Shown here: positions 20,142-30,914 of the stretch, one piece after another
Layout: every line of letters begins with the position of its first letter
How positions within the stretch are numbered: the first letter of the stretch is position 1
Source: Xenorhabdus hominickii
Lineage (GTDB): Bacteria > Pseudomonadota > Gammaproteobacteria > Enterobacterales > Enterobacteriaceae
Length of the DNA: 64,000 bases
Direction of reading: 5' to 3'
Assembly: GCF_002632725.1 (NCBI RefSeq)
Contig: NZ_NJAI01000003.1
Coordinates: forward strand, 186,001-250,000
Notes under the pieces: model-generated
Seen by the model: only the letters and a program-made list of their open reading frames with translations
Databases searched by the model: none
What the model was told of the DNA's origin: nothing
Made by a program: the position numbers and the translations under genes

Positions 20142-20177
20142 CCTCAATTAGAAAAAACATTCAGGCATCAAAATTCT

Positions 20178-20209
20178 AAGCCATTCCTTAATCGGAATGG
20201 CTTTTTTTT
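20178..20209 (+). terminator. Terminator of the fimbrial operon
   Basis: Stem AAGCCATTCC/GGAATGGCTT with a 6-nt loop followed by a run of T. It lies outside and left of the putative invertible segment. Confidence 0.9.
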
Positions 20210-20253
20210 GACCAATATTCATAGGGCAACATAAGATCTTTACACATCAAATG

Positions 20254-20280
20254 GTTAACATTTAGTACCAAACTGTCAAC
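20254..20280 (+). repeat. Left inverted repeat of putative invertible segment
   Basis: 27 bp whose last 19 (TTAGTACCAAACTGTCAAC, 20262-20280) are identical to the reverse complement of 20543-20561. The outer 8 bp (GTTAACAT against GTCAACAA) match at 6 positions. It lies between the fimbrial terminator and the recombinase gene. Confidence 0.9.
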
Positions 20281-20542
20281 TCAAGAAGATTAGGCTTGGT
20301 TTGATTATTATTTTGGTTAGTTATTCCAACACTATTAATAGTTTTGATTTATATGGCTTTCGATGTCGCGCAATTTAAATTTTTGCTCAACATAATAAAA
20401 AACATGAAAATTTTTATGAGAGATAAATAAGATATAGAGTGAAAAAAGAGGAGATATTTTTCAGAAATGAATCAAAGAGTTGATTTGTTTTTGGTGAGAA
20501 AAGTTAAGATGTATCAAGTTGAAATGGTGGGGTAATTGATGG
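20281..20542. mobile_element. Putative 262-bp invertible DNA segment
   Basis: The segment is bounded by perfect 19-bp inverted repeats next to a tyrosine recombinase gene of the FimB/MrpI type, the standard layout of an inversion switch. It holds the last 26 codons and stop of the recombinase (20461-20542) plus about 180 bp of AT-rich noncoding DNA. No convincing sigma70 promoter was found in either direction. Inversion is inferred from structure, not shown. Confidence 0.72.
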
Positions 20543-21153
20543 GTTGACAGTTTGGTACTAATTGTTGACAATTTTCGTTTTCCTCTTTCCAGCCATATAG
20601 TCTCGAAGCGACCAGCATTACTCGCGGTGTAGCGAACGGTATGACGAATATTTCGATGGCCTAAATAGTCTTGAATCAAGCGGGTATCCACGCCATTGTC
20701 CGCCAGAGCATAGCCACAAGAGTGTCGTAACATGTGCGGATTCGCGCAAACCGATAAATTAGCCTTTAAACTGGTCTGCCGGATGATTTTATAAAATTGC
20801 TGGCGCGACATGCGTGTTCCTGTTCGTGACAAGAATAGCCAGTCACTCTGTTCACTATTTTTATAGCCTTGGCGCAATGAAAGCCATTTCCGTATTAGCT
20901 GAATTTCTCTCGCAACCATAGGATGGATTGTGGAAAAACCATTTTTCAGGCGTTGTACACGTAGTTTTTTCCCTTCCAAATCGACATCGGATAGTTGTAA
21001 TCCAAGCAACTCAGATACCCGGAAACCATGAATAAATCCCATGAATATCATGCAAATATTACGGTCAGCATGAGGGTGCTTTTCGAGCTCCTTAAGTAAT
21101 ACTTCAATTTCTGAGTGAGTTAAGTATTTACGCTTTAATATGATATTTGACAC
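20461..21153 (-). CDS. Tyrosine recombinase (FimB/MrpI-type invertase)
   Basis: 230 residues from a GTG start with AAGGAG 8 nt upstream. The catalytic set of the integrase family is complete: Arg45 (GFRVSELL), Lys70, His140 and Arg143 (HMLRHS), His166 (LGHRN) and nucleophile Tyr175 (RYTA). Fimbrial invertases are about 190-200 residues, so the 55 residues after Tyr175 make an unusually long tail, rich in His and Asn. The tail from residue 205 lies inside the putative invertible segment. It is convergent with the fimbrial operon and likely acts on the adjacent repeats. Confidence 0.88.
   Translation of the reverse strand: MSNIILKRKYLTHSEIEVLLKELEKHPHADRNICMIFMGFIHGFRVSELLGLQLSDVDLEGKKLRVQRLKNGFSTIHPMVAREIQLIRKWLSLRQGYKNSEQSDWLFLSRTGTRMSRQQFYKIIRQTSLKANLSVCANPHMLRHSCGYALADNGVDTRLIQDYLGHRNIRHTVRYTASNAGRFETIWLERGKRKLSTISTKLSTHQLPHHFNLIHLNFSHQKQINSLIHF
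20543..20569 (-). repeat. Right inverted repeat, inside the recombinase coding sequence
   Basis: Partner of 20254-20280. It encodes codons 195-204 of the recombinase (LSTISTKLST on the minus strand), downstream of the catalytic tyrosine. Both the repeat and the reading frame cross this position without interruption. Confidence 0.9.
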
Positions 21154-21255
21154 AGTATTCGACTCCTTATGATGATCAAAGATGCCTACTATGATTGTTG
21201 CTGATTATTCCTAGACTGCAATATTAAGCTTCATTAATTAACAAAAACTCACGAA

Positions 21256-21300
21256 AACGGCTTCCTTACTCGTTGGATTTCCAACTTTGGGGAAGCCGTT
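21256..21300 (-). terminator. Double hairpin downstream of carB and upstream of the recombinase
   Basis: Outer stem AACGGCTTCC/GGAAGCCGTT encloses a second stem (GTTGG/CCAAC). On the minus strand it follows the carB stop by about 60 nt and is followed by a T-rich stretch. It probably ends the carAB transcript. Confidence 0.7.
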
Positions 21301-21362
21301 GTTTTAGGAGGATACTATCAAAAAAATGACGGTATTTGATTTCCGTTAGTTATGGGAAGCTA

Positions 21363-24300
21363 TCAGGCAATTTTCGCGTGCATTTCCTGTACAGAAATGA
21401 CTTGTTCAGTCGGATCTGCACTGAGTGCCAACGTTGTTGCAAAGCCGCCATTCAGGGTTGTGTCATAATGCACTTTATATTGCAGTGCGCTGCGACGCAG
21501 GAGTTTTGAATCTTCAATCGCCTGACGGCCAGCCGTGGTATTGACAATATAGTCATATTCACCATTTTTGATTCTGTCCTGAATGTGTGGACGCCCTTCG
21601 TGGACTTTATTGACCAAACGAGGGTTAATACCCGCTTCACCCAATACAATCGCAGTACCGTGGGTCGCATCCAGTTCAAAACCGTGCTTCAGCAATTTCG
21701 CAGCCAAATCAACGATACGTTCTTTATCTTCTTCGCGTACAGATAACAGCGCCCGGTTCTGCTTGCGCATGGTGGAGTTACTTCCCAGCATGGCTTTTGA
21801 GAAGGCTTCAGCAAAGGTACGACCAACACCCATCACTTCACCTGTAGAGCGCATTTCTGGCCCGAGGATCGGGTCAACACCCGGGAATTTATTGAATGGC
21901 AATACCACTTCTTTCACGGAGTAGTAAGGTGGAATAATTTCTTTTATCTCACCTTGTTCAAGCAGGGATTGGCCTGCCATCACGCGTGCTGCAATTTTTG
22001 CCAATGGCCGACCTGTTGCTTTGGAAACGAATGGCACAGTACGTGCTGCACGTGGATTCACTTCGATCAGGTAGACTTCGTTGTTCTTCACGGCAAACTG
22101 CACATTCATCAAACCACGGACGCGCAGTTCAAAAGCCAGTTTTTCAACCTGATGACGCATGACGTCCTGAATTTCCTTGCTTAATGTGTAAGCAGGTAAA
22201 GAACAGGCTGAGTCACCGGAGTGAACACCCGCTTGTTCGATATGTTCCATGATGCCGCCAATCAGGACTCTCTCGCCGTCACAAATCGCATCAACATCCA
22301 CTTCAATGGCATCATCAAGGAAACGATCCAGCAGGACAGGGGCATCATTAGATACGCTTACTGCGGTTTGGAAATAACGGCGCAGATCTGATTCGTCATA
22401 CACAATTTCCATCGCCCGTCCGCCTAATACATAGGAAGGACGAACCACCAGCGGATAGCCAATCAAATTACCTTTTTCAATGGCTTGTTCAATGGTGGTC
22501 ACGGTAGAGTTCGCTGGCTGTTTCAGTCCAAGGCGATTAACCGCTTGTTGGAAACGTTCACGGTCTTCCGCACGGTCAATTGCATCAGGGCTGGTACCGA
22601 TAATAGGTACACCAGCAGCTTCTAGCTCACGAGCCAGTTTCAGCGGAGTCTGGCCGCCATACTGAACGATAACGCCTTTTGGCTGCTCAACACGCACGAT
22701 TTCCAGCACATCTTCCAGCGTAACAGGCTCAAAGTAGAGACGGTCGGAAGTGTCGTAATCGGTTGAAACGGTTTCTGGGTTACAGTTCACCATGATGGTT
22801 TCAAAACCATCTTCGCGCAGAGCCAGTGAAGCGTGTACACAGCAGTAATCGAATTCAATGCCTTGTCCGATACGGTTCGGGCCACCGCCTAATACCATGA
22901 TTTTCGGCTTGTCATTGTTCGGATTAGCTTCGCATTCATCTTCGTACGTGGAGTACATGTAAGCGGTGTCAGTAAAGAATTCTGCCGCACAAGTATCAAC
23001 ACGTTTATATACCGGATACAGGTTATGATCATGGCGCAACTTACGAATTTCTTTACCAGAAATACCCACCAGTTTAGCCAGACGGGCATCGGCAAAACCT
23101 TTGCGTTTAAGATGGCGTAGGAAATCAAAGGTCAGGCCATTCACGCCTTGTTCTGCTACCTGTTCTTCCAGACGAACCAGTTCTTCAATCTGCACCAGGA
23201 ACCAGCGGTCAATGTTGGTCAGGTTAAAGATGCCATCAACAGACATACCTGCACGGAACGCATCAGCAATGAACCAGATACGATCAGAACCAGCACTTTT
23301 CAGTTCACTGCGAATTTTGGTCAGTGATTGTGGATCATCCAAGTTGACTTTGGGATCAAAACCGATTACGCCGACTTCCAGACCGCGAAGGGCTTTTTGC
23401 ATGGATTCTTGGAAAGTGCGTCCAATCGCCATCACTTCACCAACCGATTTCATCTGAGTCGTCAGACGGTCATTACTGCCTGCAAATTTTTCGAAGTTAA
23501 AGCGAGGAATTTTGGTAACGACATAGTCAATGGATGGCTCAAAAGAGGCAGGAGTACGTCCACCAGTAATGTCGTTCATCAATTCATCAAGGGTATAGCC
23601 GACGGCCAGTTTTGCCGCGATTTTTGCGATTGGGAAACCTGTTGCCTTGGACGCCAGTGCCGATGAGCGGGATACACGCGGGTTCATCTCAATAACAATC
23701 AGTCGGCCATTTTTCGGATTCACGGCAAACTGAACGTTTGAACCGCCTGTTTCTACACCGATTTCACGCAATACCGCCATCGAAGCGTTACGCATGATTT
23801 GATATTCTTTATCGGTCAGAGTCTGAGCGGGAGCGACGGTGATGGAGTCACCGGTATGAATACCCATTGGATCGAAGTTTTCAATGGAGCAGACGATGAT
23901 GCAGTTATCGTTTTTATCCCGCACTACTTCCATTTCATACTCTTTCCAACCAATCAGGGATTCATCGATCAGTAATTCATTGGTCGGAGAGAGGTCTAAA
24001 CCGCGTTCACAGATTTCTTCGAATTCTTCACGATTGTAGGCAATACCGCCCCCGGTTCCACCCATGGTGAAAGAAGGGCGAATAATACAAGGAAAGCCAA
24101 CATCGTTTGCGACTGCCAGCGCTTCTTCCATTGTGTGAGCGATGCCAGAACGCGCGGTATCCAGACCAATTTTTTTCATCGCTTTGTCAAAACGTTGGCG
24201 GTCTTCTGCTTTATCGATAGCATCAGCAGTGGCACCAATCATTGTAACGCCGAATTCGGCCAGTACGCCCTGACGTTCCAATTCCAATGCGCAGTTCAGT

Positions 24301-24584
24301 GCAGTTTGTCCACCCATGGTTGGCAAGACGGCGTCCGGACGTTCTTTTTCAATGATTTTGCGCACGACTTCCCAGTGGATTGGCTCGATATAGGTCGCAT
24401 CTGCCATTTCAGGGTCGGTCATAATGGTTGCTGGGTTAGAGTTGACCAGAATGACACGATAGCCTTCTTCACGCAGTGCCTTACAAGCCTGAGCGCCGGA
24501 ATAGTCAAATTCACAAGCCTGACCGATAACAATCGGGCCTGCACCTAAGATCAGAATACTTTTAATATCAGTACGTTTTGCCAT
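21363..24584 (-). CDS. carB: Carbamoyl-phosphate synthase large subunit
   Basis: 1073 residues, the same length as E. coli CarB. It makes carbamoyl phosphate from bicarbonate, ammonia (from CarA) and two ATP for arginine and pyrimidine synthesis. Two homologous ATP-grasp halves are visible, with paired landmarks such as [17 protein letters not shown] and [17 protein letters not shown]. The C-terminal MGS-like allosteric domain begins near the last 140 residues. It follows carA by 17 nt on the minus strand, forming carAB. Confidence 0.98.
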   Translation of the reverse strand: MAKRTDIKSILILGAGPIVIGQACEFDYSGAQACKALREEGYRVILVNSNPATIMTDPEMADATYIEPIHWEVVRKIIEKERPDAVLPTMGGQTALNCALELERQGVLAEFGVTMIGATADAIDKAEDRQRFDKAMKKIGLDTARSGIAHTMEEALAVANDVGFPCIIRPSFTMGGTGGGIAYNREEFEEICERGLDLSPTNELLIDESLIGWKEYEMEVVRDKNDNCIIVCSIENFDPMGIHTGDSITVAPAQTLTDKEYQIMRNASMAVLREIGVETGGSNVQFAVNPKNGRLIVIEMNPRVSRSSALASKATGFPIAKIAAKLAVGYTLDELMNDITGGRTPASFEPSIDYVVTKIPRFNFEKFAGSNDRLTTQMKSVGEVMAIGRTFQESMQKALRGLEVGVIGFDPKVNLDDPQSLTKIRSELKSAGSDRIWFIADAFRAGMSVDGIFNLTNIDRWFLVQIEELVRLEEQVAEQGVNGLTFDFLRHLKRKGFADARLAKLVGISGKEIRKLRHDHNLYPVYKRVDTCAAEFFTDTAYMYSTYEDECEANPNNDKPKIMVLGGGPNRIGQGIEFDYCCVHASLALREDGFETIMVNCNPETVSTDYDTSDRLYFEPVTLEDVLEIVRVEQPKGVIVQYGGQTPLKLARELEAAGVPIIGTSPDAIDRAEDRERFQQAVNRLGLKQPANSTVTTIEQAIEKGNLIGYPLVVRPSYVLGGRAMEIVYDESDLRRYFQTAVSVSNDAPVLLDRFLDDAIEVDVDAICDGERVLIGGIMEHIEQAGVHSGDSACSLPAYTLSKEIQDVMRHQVEKLAFELRVRGLMNVQFAVKNNEVYLIEVNPRAARTVPFVSKATGRPLAKIAARVMAGQSLLEQGEIKEIIPPYYSVKEVVLPFNKFPGVDPILGPEMRSTGEVMGVGRTFAEAFSKAMLGSNSTMRKQNRALLSVREEDKERIVDLAAKLLKHGFELDATHGTAIVLGEAGINPRLVNKVHEGRPHIQDRIKNGEYDYIVNTTAGRQAIEDSKLLRRSALQYKVHYDTTLNGGFATTLALSADPTEQVISVQEMHAKIA

Positions 24585-24601
24585 TTTTTCTTTTCTCCTG
24601 A

Positions 24602-25762
24602 TTATTTGGTGTTCTGAACGTTATTCTGACGATGCAGCTCAATTAGCTCGATAAAATGATCGAACAGAGAGTCAGCTTCATGCGGGCCAGGGCTGGCTTC
24701 AGGGTGTCCTTGAAAACTGAATGCTGGCTTATCAGTACGATGAATGCCTTGCAGTGTTCCATCAAAAAGGGATTTGTGCGTTACGCGCAGATTGTCTGGC
24801 AGTGAACTTTCATCAACAGCAAAACCGTGGTTTTGTGCGGTGATCATGACGACATTGCGATCCAGATCTTTAACGGGATGGTTGCCACCGTGGTGACCGA
24901 ATTTCATTTTCACGGTTTTTGCACCACTGGCGAGTGCCAGCAATTGGTGCCCCAAACAGATACCAAATACAGGAATATCGGTATTCAGAAACGTTTTGAT
25001 TGCTTCGATAGCATAGTCACACGGCTCCGGATCGCCGGGGCCATTGGACAGGAAAATACCATCCGGCGCCATTTTCAGTACTTCGTCTGCGGAGGTTTTT
25101 GCAGGTACAACAGTAACGCGGCAGCCGCGATCTACCAGCATACGCAAGATGTTGCGTTTTACACCAAAATCATAAGCCACAATGTGGTAAGGCAATTCTT
25201 GTTCTTCGCGAGCTTCTGGCAAGCCACCCGCTAATGTCCAGCTTCCTTGTACCCATTGATAAGATTGTGCAGTCGTCACTTCTTTCGCGAGATCCATGCC
25301 TTTCAAGCCAGGGAATGCTTTTGCTTTTTCCAATGCAACTTGGGTATCTGCCTCATTCCCGACGATGATGCAGCCGTTCTGCGCCCCTTTTTCTCTCAAA
25401 AGGCGGGTCAGTTTACGTGTATCGATATCAGCAATGGCGACAATGTTGTGACGTTTCAGGTAATCAGACAGATTTTCTTCACTGCGGTAGTTACTGGTCA
25501 CTAAGGGTAAATCACGAATGACCAGGCCTTGGGCTTGAATGGTTGGGGATTCTTCATCAGCGGCATTGATGCCGACATTACCAATATGGGGATAAGTAAG
25601 AGTAATAATTTGGCGGGAATAGGAAGGGTCGGTAAGTATTTCTTGATATCCGGTCATTGAGGTATTGAAGACCACTTCTCCAACAGCCACACCTTCTGCA
25701 CCTATGGCGCGACCGTGAAATTGGGTTCCATCTTCCAGAACCAATATAGCTGACTTAATCAA
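24602..25762 (-). CDS. carA: Carbamoyl-phosphate synthase small subunit (glutaminase)
   Basis: 386 residues. The C-terminal class I glutamine amidotransferase domain carries the nucleophile Cys in [11 protein letters not shown] and the His/Glu pair in [13 protein letters not shown]; the N-terminal domain starts [18 protein letters not shown]. It hydrolyses glutamine and channels ammonia to CarB. First gene of carAB, with ArgR-type operators upstream. Confidence 0.97.
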   Translation of the reverse strand: MIKSAILVLEDGTQFHGRAIGAEGVAVGEVVFNTSMTGYQEILTDPSYSRQIITLTYPHIGNVGINAADEESPTIQAQGLVIRDLPLVTSNYRSEENLSDYLKRHNIVAIADIDTRKLTRLLREKGAQNGCIIVGNEADTQVALEKAKAFPGLKGMDLAKEVTTAQSYQWVQGSWTLAGGLPEAREEQELPYHIVAYDFGVKRNILRMLVDRGCRVTVVPAKTSADEVLKMAPDGIFLSNGPGDPEPCDYAIEAIKTFLNTDIPVFGICLGHQLLALASGAKTVKMKFGHHGGNHPVKDLDRNVVMITAQNHGFAVDESSLPDNLRVTHKSLFDGTLQGIHRTDKPAFSFQGHPEASPGPHEADSLFDHFIELIELHRQNNVQNTK

Positions 25763-25781
25763 AACGCCCTCCAGAATGAAT

Positions 25782-25831
25782 AATCAGTCTCATTTACTGC
25801 ATATTAATTCAGAATTGACACTTAAAATCAA
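25782..25831 (-). promoter_or_regulatory. carAB promoter with overlapping ARG boxes
   Basis: On the minus strand, TTGATT (25826-25831) and TTAATA (25802-25807) are 18 bp apart. The -10 is overlapped by an ARG box (TGAATTAATATGCA, about 25797-25811), nearly the same as the E. coli carP2 box. A second half-conserved box (TGAGA...ATTCA) is one 21-bp repeat downstream. ArgR with arginine would repress here, as in E. coli. Confidence 0.7.
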
Positions 25832-26198
25832 TTCGAATCATCATTTTTATCAAAATTTTGGCAAATTGCGCGCATTCTAATGAGGAGAGGGGGGCTTGTC
25901 TACAAAAAATGGCATTTTTATTGGCTTTTTTACATCTTTCAGCCTTGTATTGGGTAAATATGGCTGAAAAACATAAGGAAAGTAGCATGGATAGTTGATT
26001 ACTGTAAGAGAAAATTTAAAAACAGAAAAAAAGTAGGTTTTTTTCATGTCCGAAGAAAAAAATTAACAAAAAGGTGACTTTTAATCATGAATTTAAGTGG
26101 TAATTCTGGTAATTATATTAAAATATTAAGTAATTATTAAATTGCACGGTTAAATATAATTAATCGTGCAATTACAATTAGTTAAAATTTAATATTTA
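25832..26198. other. Intergenic region carA-dapB
   Basis: AT-rich and without a gene. It holds an inverted repeat AATTGCACG/CGTGCAATT at 26140-26173, just after the dapB stop on the minus strand, which may terminate dapB. The part nearer carA corresponds to the pyrimidine-regulated P1 region in E. coli; I cannot place its elements with confidence. Confidence 0.5.
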
Positions 26199-27068
<870 letters not shown>

Positions 27069-27186
27069 TTAACAGCTTAACTGGCAACCGCAGGCTACGC
27101 CAGATTTAGGGGAAAACCATTAGAAAAATAGAGATCAGGTAGTTTGTTATAAAAAATACTAAATAGCGGATACATGTTACATATCG

Positions 27187-28188
27187 CTATTTTTCTGTCT
27201 CAGGCAACTTTTCTGCCTCAGGTAACTCGTAATGATTAGTCGTCAGGTTCTTAGCCTCCATTTTATCTGAGGTGATTTCCTTACGGAGACGTTCGGCCAG
27301 AAACTCTATAAACACTCTTAGTTTTGGTGGTAAGTGTCGTGTTGGTGGGTAAAGTATCCAGAGTTCCCCCGTATAGTTGGCTTTAAAACTCCAATCAGGC
27401 AGAACCTGAACTAATCGCCCCTGCTGCAAAGCATGTTTAGCGGTAAAGTACGGCAAACTGCCAATGCCGATATGTTGCAGTACGGCATCAAGCCGTACCC
27501 CCGTATGATTGGCCGCATAACGGCCATGGATATTAACAGTGGCTACTTTGTTGCCTTGACTAAACTTCCAGCGTGAATCCCCAGGTTCTTCTCCAAGATA
27601 GATGCAGCTATGAGTTTTCAAGTCGTGCGGATGCTGTGGAGTGCCGTGCTCTGCGAGATATTCAGGTGTTGCACATAACATATGCCAAATATTCAATAAA
27701 CGTCGTCCCATAAGACCCGGGGGAGGTTGGTCTGTAATTCGGATAGCGAGATCAACCTGATCGTCTATCAAATCGACATAACGATCATCGAGCCGTAAAT
27801 TCACATCCACTTTGGGATATTGAACAAGGAAAGCCGCTATATGAGGATGAACAACGAAACGTCCAACTGCTTTAGGAACACTGACACGTATTATACCTTG
27901 TGGTTCACGGCTAAAATTTCCTGATACTGCCATAATCTCTTGAGCAGCCTCCATCATATTCAAGCAATGTGCGTAAACTTCTTGCCCACTTTCACTTAAG
28001 CGTAGTTTACGTGTTGTTCTCTGTAAGAGACGAGTTCCAAGCGCTTTTTCTAGCTTAGCTACAGAGCGGCTAATGGCGGAAGGTGTTGCTGCAAGTTGAC
28101 GGGCTGTTTCGGAGAAACTACCCGTTTCAACTACTTTTGCAAAAATGGCCATTTCCCGCATCAAGTTTATCGTGCTATTTGTGCTCAT
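27187..28188 (-). CDS. LysR-family transcriptional regulator
   Basis: 333 residues with an N-terminal winged HTH (about residues 8-66: MAIFAKVVETGSFSETARQLAATPSAISRSVAKLEKAL is the full recognition region, shown here in two parts: MAIFAKVVETGSFSETARQL and AATPSAISRSVAKLEKAL) and a LysR effector domain. The C-terminus ends in a small duplicated LPEAEK/LPETEK unit, suggesting a recent tandem duplication in the tail. It is divergent from the AlaX-like gene, so it may regulate that gene and itself. The effector is unknown; it resembles the broad YafC/DsdC-like LTTR subgroup. Confidence 0.85.
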   Translation of the reverse strand: MSTNSTINLMREMAIFAKVVETGSFSETARQLAATPSAISRSVAKLEKALGTRLLQRTTRKLRLSESGQEVYAHCLNMMEAAQEIMAVSGNFSREPQGIIRVSVPKAVGRFVVHPHIAAFLVQYPKVDVNLRLDDRYVDLIDDQVDLAIRITDQPPPGLMGRRLLNIWHMLCATPEYLAEHGTPQHPHDLKTHSCIYLGEEPGDSRWKFSQGNKVATVNIHGRYAANHTGVRLDAVLQHIGIGSLPYFTAKHALQQGRLVQVLPDWSFKANYTGELWILYPPTRHLPPKLRVFIEFLAERLRKEITSDKMEAKNLTTNHYELPEAEKLPETEK

Positions 28189-28280
28189 AAGTCAAAAATT
28201 ATTTGATCTTTTAATGGATTATCGAAAATAAGTTTATTTAATACAATTAGGTAACTTACTCATATAAAAGAATACTCATT

Positions 28281-28922
28281 ATGTCTGAACGCCTTTATTT
28301 ATCCAGTCCCATACTGACAGGGGAAGTTGAAATCTTAGATTGTTCTCTTTGTGATGATGAACGTTATGCAGTTCAATTAAAAGAAACGCCATTTCATCCT
28401 CAAGGAGGAGGGCAACCCAGTGATACTGGCTGGCTTAACGATGTGGAAGTTATCCATGTTACGTTAGAGAATAACAAAATAATCCATTACACAACACATC
28501 CAATAAATACAGGAATGGCTTTTGCCAGAGTTGATGACAAGCGCCGTCAATTGCATTCAAGATTACACTCGGCAGGCCACCTTATTGGTCATATTGTCGA
28601 ACAGCTGGGGTGGCATCCCATCAAAGCGCACCATTGGCCCGGAGAAAGTAAGATTACCTTCAAACCAGGAAATCATGTGCAAGTTTTTTCAGTTGAAGAA
28701 CTACAAGCAAGATGTGACCAACTTATCTCTGAAGATTTACCTTGCCAAATTATTATGCGGAATGATGGATTTCGAGAGGTTGGTTTTGGCGAATTGATGC
28801 CTTATCCTTGTGGTGGAACACACGTAGTGTCATTAAAACAAATTCATAGAATTCTGATAGAGACTATAAAGGAAAAGAAAGGCAGATTATCTGTGCAATA
28901 TAATGTGGTATTTCCATCGTAA
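28281..28922 (+). CDS. AlaX-like alanyl-tRNA editing protein
   Basis: 213 residues matching the free-standing editing domain of AlaRS. The zinc ligands are present: HSAGH (HxxxH, about residues 96-100) and CGGTHV (CxxxH, about residues 177-181). The N-terminal FHPQGGGQPSDTG motif is typical of AlaX. These proteins hydrolyse Ser- or Gly-mischarged tRNA-Ala in trans. The divergent LysR gene may control it. Whether it edits tRNA or has a metabolic role (some relatives sit in amino-acid gene clusters) cannot be told here. Confidence 0.85.
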   Translation: MSERLYLSSPILTGEVEILDCSLCDDERYAVQLKETPFHPQGGGQPSDTGWLNDVEVIHVTLENNKIIHYTTHPINTGMAFARVDDKRRQLHSRLHSAGHLIGHIVEQLGWHPIKAHHWPGESKITFKPGNHVQVFSVEELQARCDQLISEDLPCQIIMRNDGFREVGFGELMPYPCGGTHVVSLKQIHRILIETIKEKKGRLSVQYNVVFPS

Positions 28923-29106
28923 TTCATGTATTAATAGTCAACACTCTATTTTTTACTGGAGTATAAAACATAATTAACATTTGATAGTGTAAAAATATTT
29001 ATTTCCGATGTTAATTTAAATTTTAAATGATATTAATGGATGGGTGTTAATCATTTGATGCAATGAAAAATCAGTAAGTTAAAGTAAATAATCATATGGG
29101 AGTGAT

Positions 29107-29781
29107 ATGATGTTCAGATCAAAATCTTTTAATATTAATCAGCCCGTCGCATTGAATTCACTACCTCATTATAATTCTGTACCTAATATGAAATTCATAT
29201 CAGTTAATGTAAGATCATCGATAATAATCAAAGAGGTTGATAAAAATGAGGCGTTAAATACAACTAATATGCTTATTAACGAAACCATGAATAAAGAATG
29301 GAGATATGAGAATTCTGTTGGTTTTCTTAATGATGATGATGAAGAAAAAAAATGGAATGACAGATATAACAGCGCAAATTATATATTCAAGCAAATATCT
29401 ATTTCAGCGAAGAGTGACATTGATAAAAAAAACAGACCAAAAGATAGCATTTTTTTTGCTGCATATTTCAAAGGGGTACCTATAGGAGTTTTACAATTTT
29501 CCCCTCAGAATAAAGATTATCCTGAATTACCGATCGTAGATTATTTGGCTACTCATTGTGGTATTCGAGATTGTGGTGTTTTACTAATAGAGTGTGCAGT
29601 AAATAAATCACAACAATTAGGAATGAAAGGAAAACTAATTCTTTCTTCAGTAAAAGCAGCTAAACAGCTATATATTAGTATGGGTTTTACTCAATTAGAT
29701 GACGAAGTATATTTACAGCTAAATCCTAATGAAAGTAGTAAATGGTATTTTATAAATAATTGTTATAAGTTCATAGGTTAA
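29107..29781 (+). CDS. GNAT-fold acetyltransferase-like protein, low GC
   Basis: 224 residues; two adjacent ATGs (29107, 29110) could start it. The C-terminal part (about residues 115-205) looks like a GNAT core: FFAAYFKGVPIGVLQF, a beta strand ending LLIECAVNKSQQLGMKGKL (acetyl-CoA loop region) and KAAKQLYISMGF. The N-terminal 100 residues are polar, charged and not recognised. Composition is clearly more AT-rich than its neighbours, suggesting transfer. Substrate unknown; an effector role is possible but not shown. Confidence 0.65.
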   Translation: MMFRSKSFNINQPVALNSLPHYNSVPNMKFISVNVRSSIIIKEVDKNEALNTTNMLINETMNKEWRYENSVGFLNDDDEEKKWNDRYNSANYIFKQISISAKSDIDKKNRPKDSIFFAAYFKGVPIGVLQFSPQNKDYPELPIVDYLATHCGIRDCGVLLIECAVNKSQQLGMKGKLILSSVKAAKQLYISMGFTQLDDEVYLQLNPNESSKWYFINNCYKFIG

Positions 29782-29870
29782 TAAATTAATGAGTTTGCAG
29801 GAATGTGGATGCTAGCTGATATCGTGGAAGTGTTTAAATTGAGCATCCAAGATACCATAGTATATTGTAT

Positions 29871-29938
29871 ACTCGGCTTTTTGTTGGTGATTGTGTCGGG
29901 GTTAATTGCTTAAACCTTCCAACCCGAAAAAGCCGAGT
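29871..29938. terminator. Long hairpin between the GNAT gene and ispH
   Basis: ACTCGGCTTTTT and AAAAAGCCGAGT form a 12-bp stem with a loop of about 44 nt. Both strands end in T-rich sequence, so it can terminate the GNAT gene and the convergent ispH operon. Confidence 0.75.
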
Positions 29939-29960
29939 TTCAATTTACGCAGACCTGATA

Positions 29961-30914
29961 TTAATTGACTTCTTTCACTTCAACACGTAATTCTTTTGGT
30001 ACTTCAAAAACAATATTTTCTTCGCGGCCATGCAGTTCGTTAACTGTTTGCGCACCAAAAGTTTTCAAACGTTCGATCACCTGCTGAACCAAGATATCCG
30101 GCGCAGATGCTCCAGCAGTCACACCCACTGCACTGACGCCTTCAACCCACTCTTCTTTAATATCATCAGCAGAGTCAATTAAATAAGCTGGCTTGCCTAC
30201 TCGCTGTGCTAGTTCTGCCAATCGATTTGAGTTTGATGAGTTTTTGGAGCCGACGACCAAAACTACATCAGCACCTGAGGCCAAGTCACGTACGGCTTCC
30301 TGACGGTTAGTTGTGGCGTAACAGATATCATCTTTACGTGGCCCGATAATATTCGGGAACCGGGCATTAAGTGCATCAATCACTTCTGATGTGTCATCGA
30401 CAGAAAGCGTTGTTTGTGTCATAAAGCAAAGGTTGTTTTCATCCTTTACTTGCAGTTTCCACACATCTTCCGGTGACTCGACCAGATACATACCGCCTTC
30501 TGGGTTATTGTATTGACCCATTGTGCCCTCCACTTCAGGATGACCAGCATGTCCGATCAGAATCGCTTCTTTGCCTTTACGACTGGCTCTTGCAACTTCC
30601 ATGTGTACTTTAGTGACCAATGGACACGTCGCATCAAACAGCATAGTTAAATTACGGGAGCGGGCTTCGGCACGGATAGCCTGGGATACACCGTGTGCGG
30701 AAAAAATCAGAATCGCCCCATCAGGGACTTCTGAAATTTCTTCAATGAAAATGGCTCCACGTTCCCTTAGATTATCAACAACATAGCGGTTATGAACCAC
30801 TTCATGACGAACATAAATGGGAGCACCGTACAATTCCAACGCACGTTCTACGATGCTGATGGCACGATCTACACCAGCACAGAAACCACGAGGGTTAGCC
30901 AGCAATATTTGCAT
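29961..30914 (-). CDS. ispH: 4-hydroxy-3-methylbut-2-enyl diphosphate reductase
   Basis: 317 residues from the ATG at 30914 ([19 protein letters not shown]); the longer upstream frame is the fkpB shadow. IspH is the last enzyme of the MEP isoprenoid pathway and holds a 4Fe-4S cluster bound by three Cys, seen in [15 protein letters not shown] and ICYATTNRQ. The proton-donor Glu lies in the EGTMGQY region. It overlaps the end of fkpB by 20 nt, as in enterobacterial fkpB-ispH. Confidence 0.97.
   Translation of the reverse strand: MQILLANPRGFCAGVDRAISIVERALELYGAPIYVRHEVVHNRYVVDNLRERGAIFIEEISEVPDGAILIFSAHGVSQAIRAEARSRNLTMLFDATCPLVTKVHMEVARASRKGKEAILIGHAGHPEVEGTMGQYNNPEGGMYLVESPEDVWKLQVKDENNLCFMTQTTLSVDDTSEVIDALNARFPNIIGPRKDDICYATTNRQEAVRDLASGADVVLVVGSKNSSNSNRLAELAQRVGKPAYLIDSADDIKEEWVEGVSAVGVTAGASAPDILVQQVIERLKTFGAQTVNELHGREENIVFEVPKELRVEVKEVN

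Noticed and set aside
20281..20460. Phase-variable promoter in the invertible segment
   Set aside because: Several AT-rich boxes exist (e.g. TTGATT at 20344, TATAGA at 20433), but none has a partner at 16-18 bp. Not called.
20467..20535. Short frame (22 codons) with GAGGAG upstream inside the invertible segment
   Set aside because: Spacing of 13 nt is long, the frame is antisense to the recombinase tail and the product has no features. Noted only in case it proves to be an antisense leader.
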